A stretch of DNA of 64,000 nucleotides from assembly GCF_900114415.1 (NCBI RefSeq), contig NZ_FOSZ01000001.1, positions 620,001 to 684,000 of the forward strand. The letters run 5' to 3'. A model generated the notes under the pieces. The model saw only the letters and a list, made by a program, of their open reading frames with translations. It did no database searches and was not told where the DNA came from. Below, piece by piece: positions 6,886 to 15,938 of this stretch; within the stretch, counting starts at the first letter, position 1; every line of letters starts with the position of its first letter. A program made the translations under genes and the position numbers. Source of the stretch: Shimia haliotis. Lineage in GTDB: Bacteria > Pseudomonadota > Alphaproteobacteria > Rhodobacterales > Rhodobacteraceae.

Positions 6886-8106
6886 ATGCTGGACATCGAT
6901 TTTGTAAGAGCGCAGTTTCCGGCGTTTGAAGAGCCGAGCCTTGAGGGGCAGGCCTTTTTTGAGAATGCCGGTGGCAGTTACACCTGTCGGCAGGTGATTG
7001 ATCGCTTGGTGCGATTCTATCGCGAGCGCAAAGTCCAGCCCTATGCGCCTTATCGGGCCAGCGAATTGGGCGGTGCGGAAATGGATGAAGCCCGCGCGCG
7101 GTTGGCCGGGCTTTTGGGTGTCAGCGCAGACGAGGTGTCTTTTGGCCCTTCCACCACGCAGAACACCTATGTTCTTGCGCAGGCTTTCCGGCAGTGGATG
7201 GATCCGGGGGATGCCATCATCGTCACCAATCAGGATCACGAGGCCAACACCGGCCCGTGGCGGCGGTTGGCGGATGACGGCATCGAGGTCCGCGAGTGGC
7301 GGATTGATCCTGAAACCGGCACGCTTGATCCCGAACAGCTGAGCAAACTGTTGGATGACCGTGTGCGTCTGGTCTGTTTCCCGCATTGCTCAAACGTGGT
7401 CGGAGAGATCAATCCGGTGGCCGTGATCACCGCGATGGCCCATGCGGCGGGCGCCTTTGTCTGCGTGGATGGTGTGAGCTATGCACCGCACGGATTGCCG
7501 GATGTGGGCGCGATGGGCGCGGATATCTATCTGTTTTCAAGCTATAAAACCTATGGGCCGCATCAGGGTATTATGGTGATGCGCGAGGCGCTCGGACGTC
7601 TATTGCCCAATCAGGGGCACTATTTCAATGCGGACTCTCTGTACAAACGCTTTACACCTGCGGGACCGGATCACGCGCAAATCGCGGCCTGCGCGGGTAT
7701 GGTGGACTATTTTGAGGCCTTGGCGGCGCATCACGGTGTTTTGGGTGAAACTCCGGCGGCCACTGGGGCGGCGGTGCATGACCTTATGCGTGCCCATGAG
7801 ATTGAATTGTTGCAGCCGGTTCTGGACTATGCGGCGGCCAAGAACTCCGTCCGCTTGATCGGTCCGGCGGACGCGGCGATGCGCGCACCAACCGTGGCGT
7901 TGGAAGCCAATGTTCCTGGCGCTGCGTTGGCTGCGCAGCTGGCGGATCACGGGATCATGGCCGGCGGCGGCGATTTTTACGCGGTGCGTGCGCTTGAGGC
8001 CAGTGGCGTGAATATGGACAGGGGTGTTTTGCGTCTGAGTTTTGTGCATTACACGTCCAAATCCGAGGTTGAAAAACTTTTGGACTGTTTGGATCAGGTT
8101 TTGTGA
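6886..8106 (+). CDS. Class V aminotransferase (cysteine desulfurase-like)
   Basis: A 406-residue fold-type I PLP enzyme. The Schiff-base lysine is predicted at Lys221 in SSYKTYGPHQG, with the cofactor-binding Asp195 in VCVDGVSYAPH and His118 in NQDHEAN. The subgroup resembles SufS/NifS-like 'cysteine desulfurase family' proteins, but the mobile loop with the catalytic cysteine of true desulfurases cannot be identified with confidence; Cys168 lies in the region FPHCSN. It may act on another amino acid. AAGAGGGG-type ribosome binding sequence (GAGGGGAAAG) precedes the ATG. The link to the upstream DMSP genes is only positional. Confidence 0.88.
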   Translation: MLDIDFVRAQFPAFEEPSLEGQAFFENAGGSYTCRQVIDRLVRFYRERKVQPYAPYRASELGGAEMDEARARLAGLLGVSADEVSFGPSTTQNTYVLAQAFRQWMDPGDAIIVTNQDHEANTGPWRRLADDGIEVREWRIDPETGTLDPEQLSKLLDDRVRLVCFPHCSNVVGEINPVAVITAMAHAAGAFVCVDGVSYAPHGLPDVGAMGADIYLFSSYKTYGPHQGIMVMREALGRLLPNQGHYFNADSLYKRFTPAGPDHAQIAACAGMVDYFEALAAHHGVLGETPAATGAAVHDLMRAHEIELLQPVLDYAAAKNSVRLIGPADAAMRAPTVALEANVPGAALAAQLADHGIMAGGGDFYAVRALEASGVNMDRGVLRLSFVHYTSKSEVEKLLDCLDQVL

Positions 8107-8120
8107 TCTGATTGCGGATA

Positions 8121-8154
8121 CCTCTCGTAAGTCTATGAAAATACGAGAGGACCA
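8121..8154 (+). promoter_or_regulatory. Hairpin that sequesters the photolyase ribosome binding site
   Basis: CCTCTCGTA (8121-8129) and TACGAGAGG (8142-8150) form a perfect 9-bp stem with a 12-base loop. The right arm contains the Shine-Dalgarno sequence GAGAGGA of the photolyase gene, whose ATG is at 8154. This predicts translational control of the RNA-thermometer or sequestration kind; it could also serve as the end of the upstream transcript. Confidence 0.6.
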
Positions 8155-9575
8155 TGAGTATTTCACAGGCAACTATTTATTGGGTCAGGCGGGATTTTCG
8201 CCTGACTGACAATGCCGCGCTGACGGCAGCGGCGGCGCGCGGTGCGGTTGTGCCTGTGTTTGTCTGTGATGGCCTGGTCGAGAGTTTAGGAGCAGCACCG
8301 AAGTTTCGGCTCGAACTGGCGCTTAAGGCGTTTGCGGCGGATCTTGAAGCTGTTGGCAGCCGTCTGATTTTAAGGCGCGGTAAAGCGTTGGATGTTTTGC
8401 GGGACGTCGCGCAAGACTCTGGTGCGACATCTGTGTTTTGGAACCGCCTATATGATCCGGCCTCGGTAGAACGCGACACCGAGATCAAGGCGGGCCTGTT
8501 GTCGGACGGTTTGGTGGCGGAAAGTTTTGCCGGAGCGTTGCTCTTTGAGCCGTGGACTGTGCAAACGAAAACCGGAGGGCCGTACCGTGTGTATTCGCCT
8601 TTCTGGAGGGCCGTTCGCGGAAATGAGGTTTCATCCCCCAAACCGCGGTGTCGCGTGTTGCATGCGCCAACGCGGTGGCCTTCGACAGACGCCCTTGAGC
8701 GTTGGGGCTTGTCGGTTGAAATGGGTCGGGGAGCCAAGGTGGTCGGGCAACACGTTCGGGCCGGTGAGGTTGCGGCACAGGCTCGGTTGTCGACGTTTTG
8801 TGACTCCCTTGTGGTAGATTACAAGGCCGCGCGCGATCACTTGGATGTTGAGGCGACGTCGGAGTTGTCTGACGCGCTTAGTCTTGGAGAAATCAGCCCA
8901 GCACAGGTTTGGCACGCGGGACAAAAATGCCTGCATGACGGTGCAAACGGAGCGGAGCATTTCCTGAAGGAACTGGTCTGGCGCGAATTCGCTTGGCATC
9001 TGATGTGGCATTATCCTGAAATTGACACAAAGAACTGGCGGCAGGAGTGGGACGGGTTTGAGTGGATTGAGGATGCCAATCACCCTCACTATGTGGCGTG
9101 GTGTCGGGGTCAGACAGGGCAGCCGCTTGTGGATGCGGCGATGCGCGAGTTGTATGTCACAGGCAAAATGCACAACCGCGCGCGGATGATCACCGCGAGC
9201 TATCTGACCAAACATTTAGGCATTCACTGGCGCCTTGGCTTGCGCTGGTTTGAGAGCTGTCTGGTAGACTGGGATCCAGCCTCCAATGCGATGGGCTGGC
9301 AATGGGTGGCTGGATCCGGCCCTGACGCGGCCCCGTTTTTCCGCATTTTCAACCCCGAGACCCAAGCCAAAAACTTTGATCCGAAGGGGCGGTATCGGGA
9401 GAAATGGCTGCCGGATCAGATGTTTGAGACCAGCGAAACCGCATTGCAGTTTTATGACGCAATTCCAGTGTCTTGGGACGCAAACCTCACAATGTCGGAC
9501 GTCACTCCGATACAGGGGCTGGCAGATGGCCGAGCCCGTGCACTGGCCGCCTATGAGCGCCTCAAATCCCAATAA
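8154..9575 (+). CDS. phrB: Deoxyribodipyrimidine photolyase
   Basis: A 473-residue flavoprotein of the cryptochrome/photolyase family. Residues 5-165 form the N-terminal alpha/beta antenna domain (IYWVRRDFRLTDN), and the C-terminal helical FAD domain carries ELVWREFAWHL, MRELYVTGKMHNRARM and the strongly conserved GWQWVAGSGPDAAPFFRIFNP, written here in part as residues about 380-400. It repairs UV-induced cyclobutane pyrimidine dimers using blue light and FADH-, in keeping with a surface-water organism. The RNYD-type conserved Trp and Asn residues of class I CPD photolyases are present. Its start codon follows directly on the hairpin at 8121-8150. Confidence 0.94.
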   Translation: MSISQATIYWVRRDFRLTDNAALTAAAARGAVVPVFVCDGLVESLGAAPKFRLELALKAFAADLEAVGSRLILRRGKALDVLRDVAQDSGATSVFWNRLYDPASVERDTEIKAGLLSDGLVAESFAGALLFEPWTVQTKTGGPYRVYSPFWRAVRGNEVSSPKPRCRVLHAPTRWPSTDALERWGLSVEMGRGAKVVGQHVRAGEVAAQARLSTFCDSLVVDYKAARDHLDVEATSELSDALSLGEISPAQVWHAGQKCLHDGANGAEHFLKELVWREFAWHLMWHYPEIDTKNWRQEWDGFEWIEDANHPHYVAWCRGQTGQPLVDAAMRELYVTGKMHNRARMITASYLTKHLGIHWRLGLRWFESCLVDWDPASNAMGWQWVAGSGPDAAPFFRIFNPETQAKNFDPKGRYREKWLPDQMFETSETALQFYDAIPVSWDANLTMSDVTPIQGLADGRARALAAYERLKSQ

Positions 9576-9586
9576 TTCCTTGCCCA

Positions 9587-9604
9587 AGGCGGTTTTCACC
9601 GCCT
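9587..9604 (+). terminator. Stem-loop after the photolyase gene
   Basis: AGGCGGT (9587-9593) and ACCGCCT (9598-9604) form a 7-bp stem with a TTTC loop. No T-run follows, so it may only attenuate or protect the transcript end. Confidence 0.35.
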
Positions 9605-9641
9605 AGCCTGAACAGTAACCACAACGACATGGGAGATGTGG

Positions 9642-10850
9642 ATGGTCCTGACGACAACGCAGAAAGAGAAGAACCTGCCTCGGTATTTTCCGGCGGTCTA
9701 TGAGATTGCCAAAAAGACGCAGCACGGACGGATAGATTTTGTTTTGTCGGACGGCCGAAGATTTCGCGCCGAAGGAAGCCAACCTGGCCCTGTGTGTGAA
9801 ATGCACGTCCACAACGCTGATACCTTTGCGCGTTTGATGCGAGAGGGCGAACTCGGATTTTGCGAAGCCTATCTGGACGGGTGGTGGAGCACGCCGGATT
9901 TGCAAGCGTTTTGCGATTTCCTACGGGCCGACAATGACGATGTTTATGATGGCTTTCCGGGCATGGCATTTGTGCGCATCTATGAACGTATGCGCCATTG
10001 GATGAACCGCAATTCCAAATCTCAGGCGAAGAAGAACATTTCTTATCACTATGACCTTGGAAATGAGTTTTACGGCCTTTGGCTCGATGACACGATGACC
10101 TATTCATCAGCAATTTTTGACACCGGACAGGAGAGCATGGAAGCGGCGCAGACGGCCAAATATGCGTCTATGGTGGATCAAATGGGGGTGACGCGCGGCG
10201 ATCATGTTCTTGAGATTGGCTGCGGGTGGGGCGGTTTTGCGGAATATGCTGCCAAGGAGCGTGGCTTGCGGGTCACAGGCCTGACGATTTCCGAAGAGCA
10301 ATTGAAGTACGCTCAGGAACGCATTGATAAGGCCGGGCTTTCTGATCTCGTGGACTTCAAGTTGCAAGATTATCGTGATGAAACGGCCACCTATGACGGA
10401 ATTGCCAGTATTGAGATGTTTGAAGCGGTGGGCGAGAAGTATTGGCCTGTGTATTTCGAAACTGTGCGCGAGCGGTTGAAACCTGGCAAAAACGCCACCT
10501 TGCAGATCATCACGATCGCAAACAAGCGCTTTGAAAGTTACCGGAAAGAAGTTGATTTCATTCAGAAATATATTTTTCCCGGGGGCATGTTGCCAAGCCC
10601 AGAGGCGCTTCGGCGTGAGGTGGAGAAGGCGGGAATGACTGTGGAGAAATCAATCGAGTTTGGGGAAAGCTATAGCCAGACTTTGCGCCGGTGGTTTGAT
10701 ACGTTTAACGCGAAATGGGATCAGATTCAGCCGATGGGCTTTGACATCAGATTTCAAAGAATGTGGAATTTTTATCTGACCTCTTGTGCTGCGGCGTTTC
10801 ACAGTGGAAGCTGCGACGTGACTCAAATCACCATCTCAAGACCCAACTGA
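9642..10850 (+). CDS. Cyclopropane-fatty-acyl-phospholipid synthase family methyltransferase
   Basis: A 402-residue SAM-dependent enzyme. Residues 1-125 are the family N-terminal domain, HYDLGNEFY lies near 136-144, and SAM motif I is VLEIGCGWGG near 189-198; SIEMFEAVGEKYWP and ANKRFESYRKEVDFIQKYIFPGG fall in the catalytic region typical of CFA synthases. The enzyme converts cis-double bonds of membrane phospholipids to cyclopropane rings, or methylates them in related members. ATG at 9642 was chosen because GGGAG (9631-9635) is six bases upstream; the in-frame ATG at 9636 is too close to it. The stop overlaps the trgA start by one base. Confidence 0.9.
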   Translation: MVLTTTQKEKNLPRYFPAVYEIAKKTQHGRIDFVLSDGRRFRAEGSQPGPVCEMHVHNADTFARLMREGELGFCEAYLDGWWSTPDLQAFCDFLRADNDDVYDGFPGMAFVRIYERMRHWMNRNSKSQAKKNISYHYDLGNEFYGLWLDDTMTYSSAIFDTGQESMEAAQTAKYASMVDQMGVTRGDHVLEIGCGWGGFAEYAAKERGLRVTGLTISEEQLKYAQERIDKAGLSDLVDFKLQDYRDETATYDGIASIEMFEAVGEKYWPVYFETVRERLKPGKNATLQIITIANKRFESYRKEVDFIQKYIFPGGMLPSPEALRREVEKAGMTVEKSIEFGESYSQTLRRWFDTFNAKWDQIQPMGFDIRFQRMWNFYLTSCAAAFHSGSCDVTQITISRPN

Positions 10851-11284
10851 TGCCCACAGCCAACAATCTGGTCGCCGCCCTGTGTCTCGCTTTTATCGGC
10901 GCGATCGTGGCTGAGCTTGTAAAACCGCAACTGCCGGAAGGCTTTGATCCTGGCAGTATGACGCTGGTGGCTGGCGGCGTCGGGCTTGTGGTTGGTTGGG
11001 TGATTATGGGGCCAAAGGCACGCAAGGCCGGACCGATCAACAACGGCATTACAGGGGTTGTGACCTTGGTGATTGTCGGGCTTTTGGTGTTTGGCGGTTA
11101 TGAGATGCTACAACGCTCGTTGAAGCGCTACTATTCGGAACCTGTTGAAGCGATTGAGCAAATCGTTGCAATTGCGTTGGAATACGGGCTTTACCTCGGA
11201 CAGGCGAGCATTTTGGGCGTGCTTGCGGTTGGCGCGTTAATCGCAGGCTATTTCACGGACTACGCGTACCGTCGCTGGGGGTAA
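10850..11284 (+). CDS. trgA: TrgA family membrane protein (tellurite resistance locus)
   Basis: A 144-residue protein with about four hydrophobic helices. It begins MPTANNLVAALCLAF, continues with LVKPQLPEGFDPG and VGWVIMGPKA and ends in a Tyr/Arg-rich tail, all in line with TrgA of Rhodobacter sphaeroides, where trgA, trgB and cysK form a tellurite-resistance locus. The same three genes follow in order here. How TrgA acts is not known. ATG at 10850 shares its A with the stop codon of the preceding gene, so it is translationally coupled; longer in-frame upstream starts lie within the preceding gene and are unlikely. Confidence 0.9.
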   Translation: MPTANNLVAALCLAFIGAIVAELVKPQLPEGFDPGSMTLVAGGVGLVVGWVIMGPKARKAGPINNGITGVVTLVIVGLLVFGGYEMLQRSLKRYYSEPVEAIEQIVAIALEYGLYLGQASILGVLAVGALIAGYFTDYAYRRWG

Positions 11285-11287
11285 TTC

Positions 11288-12412
11288 ATGGCTGATCTTT
11301 TTGTTTACGGCACGTTGCGACACGTGCCTCTTTTGGCTGCGGTTCTGGGACGGGCGGCTGAGGCAATAGACATGATGCCTGCGGTTTTGGACGGGCATGT
11401 GGTCAACGGTGTACAGGGCGAGGATTTTCCGTTCTTGTCTGTCGGTGAAGGGCAGGCAGTGGGGCTATTGCTGCGGGATCTGTCCGACGCCGATGTGGCG
11501 CGTCTGGATTTTTACGAAGGTGGTTTTGACTATTTCCTGAAACCGGTTGAGTTGCAGGTGGATGGTGGTTCAATCCTGGCTCAGGTCTATTTCAGCGAAA
11601 GCTCGGAGTGGGTGCCGGAGGGCACATGGTCGGTGGAAGACTGGGCCAAGGCTCACGGAGCATTTACCGTTCATAAGGCACTGGAAGAAATGGGATATTT
11701 TGGATCTCGCAACCGCAAGGAGGTGGACCGGATGCTGCCATCCATCAAGGCGCGAGCTGGGTCCAAAGTGTTGGCTGAGGCATTGCCAATGCGGCACAAT
11801 CCAAGTGGTATGGACCGCAACGACATCGAGGTTCACAGCCTTAAGCGGCCGTATGCCGAGTTTTTTGCAATCGAGGAATATGAGGTCAGTTTCCGACGCT
11901 ATGACGGCAGCATGAGCGCGCCTGTTGAACGAGCTGTGTTCATGGGCACGGATGCCGCTTTGGTTCTGCCATATGATCCGGTGCGTGATCGGGTGATGCT
12001 GGTGGAACAGTTTCGTCTTGGCCCTACGGCACGCGGCGATCAAAAGGTTTGGCAGCTGGAGCCTATTGCCGGGCGTGTGGATGCCAATGAGGGGCCGGAA
12101 AAGACTGCACACCGCGAAGCATTTGAAGAGGCTGGGATCACGTTTTCACGTTTGGAGGAGGCCGGAAAGGCATATGCTTCTCCGGGGGGCTGCACCGAGT
12201 ATTTTCATATCTATATCGGCCTTGCGGACTTGCCTGATACGGTTGTGGGCGTGTCGGGGCTGGCGGAAGAAGCGGAGGACATTCGGTCCTATCTGTATTC
12301 GTTTGATGCGTTGATGGAGCTGGTCGACGACCGTCAGTTGGACAACGCGCCGCTGATCATGATGGCCCTGTGGTTGTCACGACATCGGGAGCGGTTGCGC
12401 GCGGGTGCTTGA
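11288..12412 (+). CDS. trgB: TrgB: gamma-glutamylcyclotransferase-like domain fused to Nudix hydrolase
   Basis: A 374-residue two-domain protein. Residues 1-125 are an AIG2/GGCT-like barrel with YGTLR (7-11) and the probable catalytic Glu77 in FYEGG. Residues 195-370 form a Nudix domain of the ADP-ribose pyrophosphatase type. The Nudix box is complete: Gly262, Glu268 and REAFEEAGI ending at 284 fit GX5EX7REUXEEXGU. The protein should be cytoplasmic. Location between trgA and cysK matches the Rhodobacter tellurite-resistance locus. The GGCT domain hints at gamma-glutamyl or glutathione turnover, which would suit oxyanion stress, but the substrate is not shown by the sequence. Confidence 0.9.
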   Translation: MADLFVYGTLRHVPLLAAVLGRAAEAIDMMPAVLDGHVVNGVQGEDFPFLSVGEGQAVGLLLRDLSDADVARLDFYEGGFDYFLKPVELQVDGGSILAQVYFSESSEWVPEGTWSVEDWAKAHGAFTVHKALEEMGYFGSRNRKEVDRMLPSIKARAGSKVLAEALPMRHNPSGMDRNDIEVHSLKRPYAEFFAIEEYEVSFRRYDGSMSAPVERAVFMGTDAALVLPYDPVRDRVMLVEQFRLGPTARGDQKVWQLEPIAGRVDANEGPEKTAHREAFEEAGITFSRLEEAGKAYASPGGCTEYFHIYIGLADLPDTVVGVSGLAEEAEDIRSYLYSFDALMELVDDRQLDNAPLIMMALWLSRHRERLRAGA

Positions 12413-12468
12413 GTTTGCCGAAAGGCCCGCCTACACAGAGGAGCGAACACCAAAAAAGGACGGCATAA

Positions 12469-13506
12469 ATGCACATTGCTCGTGATCTGGCCCAAGCGAT
12501 TGGCAACACCCCTCTGATCCGGCTGAACAAGGTCAGCGATGCAACGGGATGTGATATTTATGGCAAGGCCGAGTTCATGAACCCGGGCCAGTCGGTCAAG
12601 GATCGGGCGGCGCTTTACATCATCAAAGACGCGATTGCGCGTGGTGATCTGAAGCCAGGTGGCACGATCGTTGAAGGGACCGCTGGCAACACCGGTATTG
12701 GGCTGGCGCTTGTTGGGGCGTCGATGGGATTTAAGACGGTGATCGTCATCCCCGAAACCCAGTCCCAGGAAAAGAAAGACATGCTGCGGCTGGCGGGTGC
12801 GGAACTGGTGCAGGTGCCTGCGGCGCCGTATCGGAACCCGAACAACTATGTGCGCTACTCCGGTCGTCTTGCCGCAGAGCTTGCGAAAACCGAACCGAAC
12901 GGGGCGATCTGGGCGAACCAGTTCGACAATGTTGCAAACCGGCAAGCCCATGTCGAAACCACCGGTCCCGAGATTTGGGAACAGACCGGCGGCAAGGTTG
13001 ACGGATTCACATGCGCCGTTGGATCGGGCGGCACATTGGCAGGCGTCGCCGAAGCCTTGCAGCCCAAAGGCGTCAAGGTAGCCTTGGCTGATCCGATGGG
13101 CGCGGCGCTTTATAATTTCTATGAAAACGGCGAATTGAAATCCGAGGGTGGATCGATCACCGAAGGCATCGGGCAGGGGCGCATTACAGCAAACCTCGAA
13201 GGCTTTGCGCCGGATATGAGTTTCCAGATCCCCGATGACGAGGCGCTGCCTTATGTTTTTGATTTGCTGGCAGAAGAAGGCCTGTGTCTTGGCGGCTCGT
13301 CTGGCGTTAATGTCGCAGGTGCAGTGCGCATGGCCAAGGCAATGGGCCCGGGGCACACCATTGTGACGATCCTGTGTGATTATGGCACGCGGTATCAGTC
13401 GAAATTGTTCAACCCGGCGTTCCTCAAGGAAAAAGGCTTGCCGACACCGGAGTGGCTTGGCGATACTAGCCCAAGCAGCATTCCGGGGGTCTTTGAGGAC
13501 GTCTGA
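12469..13506 (+). CDS. cysK: Cysteine synthase A (O-acetylserine sulfhydrylase)
   Basis: A 345-residue PLP enzyme of fold type II. Lys44 in NPGQSVKDRAA is the Schiff-base lysine, EGTAGNTGIGLA near 71-82 binds substrate, and GSGGTLAG near 185 holds the cofactor phosphate. It makes cysteine from O-acetylserine and sulfide. It is slightly longer than the Escherichia coli enzyme because of its C-terminal tail. The gene is third in the trgA-trgB-cysK order known from Rhodobacter, where cysteine synthesis contributes to tellurite tolerance. AAAGGAC precedes the ATG, and 56 bases separate it from trgB. Confidence 0.95.
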   Translation: MHIARDLAQAIGNTPLIRLNKVSDATGCDIYGKAEFMNPGQSVKDRAALYIIKDAIARGDLKPGGTIVEGTAGNTGIGLALVGASMGFKTVIVIPETQSQEKKDMLRLAGAELVQVPAAPYRNPNNYVRYSGRLAAELAKTEPNGAIWANQFDNVANRQAHVETTGPEIWEQTGGKVDGFTCAVGSGGTLAGVAEALQPKGVKVALADPMGAALYNFYENGELKSEGGSITEGIGQGRITANLEGFAPDMSFQIPDDEALPYVFDLLAEEGLCLGGSSGVNVAGAVRMAKAMGPGHTIVTILCDYGTRYQSKLFNPAFLKEKGLPTPEWLGDTSPSSIPGVFEDV

Positions 13507-13520
13507 CACGCGAGGGGCTT

Positions 13521-15938
13521 ATGAAGGCCATGTTGCGTTTTGCTGCCTGTATTGCGGCGTTTCTGGCGGTTTCCGTCGCTGCGTTTGCGCAGGCGAGTCC
13601 GCCTGACTATGAGGAATGGGGCCGCGTGGTGTTGCGGGCAGAAGAGGCGATTGACAACAATCGCGCCTCCGAAGCGGCAATGGACGAATTGCGCAATCAG
13701 CTTGAAGGCTGGCGCTCGCTGTTTATCGATGAAAAATCAAAACGACGGGTGTCAGTGGCCACGGTTGAGGCCCAATTGGACAGTCTTGGGCCGGTGCCGG
13801 AAACCGGCGAACCGGAAGATGTGGCAACTGAACGTGATTTGCTTGATAAACAGCTGGCCTTTGCCCGCGCGCCGGCGCGGCGAGCAGAGTTGGCGGAAGC
13901 TCAAGCGACGGAGTTGGTCCGCGCCATTGATACGCTGATGCGGGACCGGCAGGCGCTTTTGCTGATTGAACCCGGTCCGGTGCCGATTAATCCGGCGATC
14001 TGGGCTGAGGCGTGGCGGGATGTGGAGCGGTCTTTGCTGCATGTTGCGCTGGAGTTTTCGACCGGCTGGGTCCACGAAAAGAACAGCGATGACTTTGGGA
14101 AGTACCTGCCAGTGATCCTGTTTTATCTGGGCATTGGTTTGATACTGATTGCCCGTGGCGGCCGTTGGGTCCGCATGGGGCTACAACGTTTGCTGGAAAA
14201 CCGTGAAGAGGTGTCCGCAGCGCGTTGGGTCATGCTTTTCATTTTATCTTTCGGGCAGGTCGTGTTGCCGATGTTGGGAGTATTGGCTTTGACCCGGTCG
14301 GTTTATGCGACCGATCTGGCCGGTCTTCGAGGGGACATTATTCTTTCAAACCTGCCATTGCTGACCTTTCAGATACTGGTGGCACGCTGGTTGGGTGAAC
14401 GCATTTTCTCCCGTTTTGAAGAGCCGCTTTTGTTGGTGAAACTTACGCCAGCGGAAAAAGTCCAGGGGAGGCACGCGGCCTCAGCACTTGGGGTGAGCAT
14501 TGCGGCAAACACACTGTTCTCCGAGCTTGCGAGATATGACAACTGGCAGCCCGAAGCACAGGCCGTGGTGTTTTTTACCATCACGCTTTTTGCGGCGGTC
14601 TGTATGGCGGCACTGTCGCAGTTGATTTCAAAGCATGGTCACAAAATGACTGTGCCAGAGGAAAACCAACGTACAGCAACGGGCATGGTTGTGGTGTTTC
14701 TTGCGCGGTTCATGCTGGCAACTGCGATCGTGAGTGTAGTTGTTGGAGCCTTTGGTTTGACAAGGGCAGGGGCGTTTCTAGCGTTCGCGACCACAAAAAC
14801 CGTTCTATTGGTTGGTTTTCTGTTGGTTCTGCAACGGTTGGTGCAAAAGATCTTTGCCGCGCTTGAAGGGCGTAATGACGACGAGGCATCGCTGCCGGCC
14901 GTGTTGACGGGCGTCTTTATGATCGTTCTGTCGTTGCCGGTACTGGCCTTGTTTTGGGGCGCACGGGTTGCTGACTTGCATGAGCTATGGGGACGTCTGG
15001 CTGCCGGATTGAGCGTCGGAGGCATGACGCTTTCGCCTCGTACGATCATTCTCTTCTTCCTAGTGTATTCCGTCGGGCACATGTTGACCCGCCTGAGCCA
15101 GAGCATGTTGCGCGACAATATCCTGCCGAAAACCAAGCTCGACCCAGGAGGGCAAAATGCCATTGTCGTGGGCGCCGGGTATGTCGGTATTTTTCTGGCG
15201 GCGCTGATTGCCTTGAATGTGGCGGGCATTGACCTAAGCAATGTGGCCCTGTTTGCAGGTGCGCTTTCTGTTGGGATCGGCTTTGGTTTGCAGACCATTG
15301 TGTCCAACTTTGTCAGCGGCATCATCCTATTGATCGAACGCCCAATCAGCGAGGGCGACTGGATCGAAGTGGGCGGTGAGATGGGCTATGTGCGCGACAT
15401 TTCAGTTCGCGCAACACGGATCGAGACCTTTGACCGCACAGATGTTGTGGTTCCGAACTCCGACTTCATCTCGGGCACGGTTACAAACTATACCCGCGGC
15501 AACACGGTGGGTCGGATAGTTGTGCCGGTTGGGGTGGCCTATGGCACCGACACACGGCGCGTTGAGGCAATTCTTCGAGAGATTGCCGAGGCACATCCGA
15601 TGGTGCTGGCAAATCCGGCCCCTGGCATTGTGTTTCAGGGGTTCGGCGCGGACAGTCTGGATTTCGAAATCCGTGCCATTTTGCGCGATGTCAACTGGTC
15701 CTTGTCTGTGCGCTCTGAGATCAACCATGAAATCGCGCGGCGGTTTGTAGAGGAAAACATCGAAATTCCGTTTGCGCAGCGGGACATCTGGCTGCGAAAT
15801 CCCGAGGCCTTGCGGGGGGAGCCACCGCTCAAAGAGCCACCTGTTGAAATGGTGCAGGCCCAGCCCGCGCAATCGCCGCTCGAGCCTGATCTGCAAGACA
15901 TGCCCGGAGAGGGCGACGGGGATGGAGACGGCCGATGA
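13521..15938 (+). CDS. MscS-family mechanosensitive channel with DUF3772 domain
   Basis: An 805-residue inner-membrane protein. A signal peptide (1-23, ending AFA) leads a periplasmic region with coiled-coil character and the DUF3772 segment at about 115-185. Roughly ten transmembrane segments follow. The MscS pore and beta domain lie at about 545-750, with GIGFGLQTIVSNFVSGIIL as the pore-lining helix and RPISEGDWIEVGG after it. The C-terminal 50 residues are Pro/Glu-rich and end in an acidic Gly-Asp tail. It should release solutes on hypo-osmotic shock. It starts 14 bases after cysK and overlaps the next start by four bases. Confidence 0.93.
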   Translation: MKAMLRFAACIAAFLAVSVAAFAQASPPDYEEWGRVVLRAEEAIDNNRASEAAMDELRNQLEGWRSLFIDEKSKRRVSVATVEAQLDSLGPVPETGEPEDVATERDLLDKQLAFARAPARRAELAEAQATELVRAIDTLMRDRQALLLIEPGPVPINPAIWAEAWRDVERSLLHVALEFSTGWVHEKNSDDFGKYLPVILFYLGIGLILIARGGRWVRMGLQRLLENREEVSAARWVMLFILSFGQVVLPMLGVLALTRSVYATDLAGLRGDIILSNLPLLTFQILVARWLGERIFSRFEEPLLLVKLTPAEKVQGRHAASALGVSIAANTLFSELARYDNWQPEAQAVVFFTITLFAAVCMAALSQLISKHGHKMTVPEENQRTATGMVVVFLARFMLATAIVSVVVGAFGLTRAGAFLAFATTKTVLLVGFLLVLQRLVQKIFAALEGRNDDEASLPAVLTGVFMIVLSLPVLALFWGARVADLHELWGRLAAGLSVGGMTLSPRTIILFFLVYSVGHMLTRLSQSMLRDNILPKTKLDPGGQNAIVVGAGYVGIFLAALIALNVAGIDLSNVALFAGALSVGIGFGLQTIVSNFVSGIILLIERPISEGDWIEVGGEMGYVRDISVRATRIETFDRTDVVVPNSDFISGTVTNYTRGNTVGRIVVPVGVAYGTDTRRVEAILREIAEAHPMVLANPAPGIVFQGFGADSLDFEIRAILRDVNWSLSVRSEINHEIARRFVEENIEIPFAQRDIWLRNPEALRGEPPLKEPPVEMVQAQPAQSPLEPDLQDMPGEGDGDGDGR

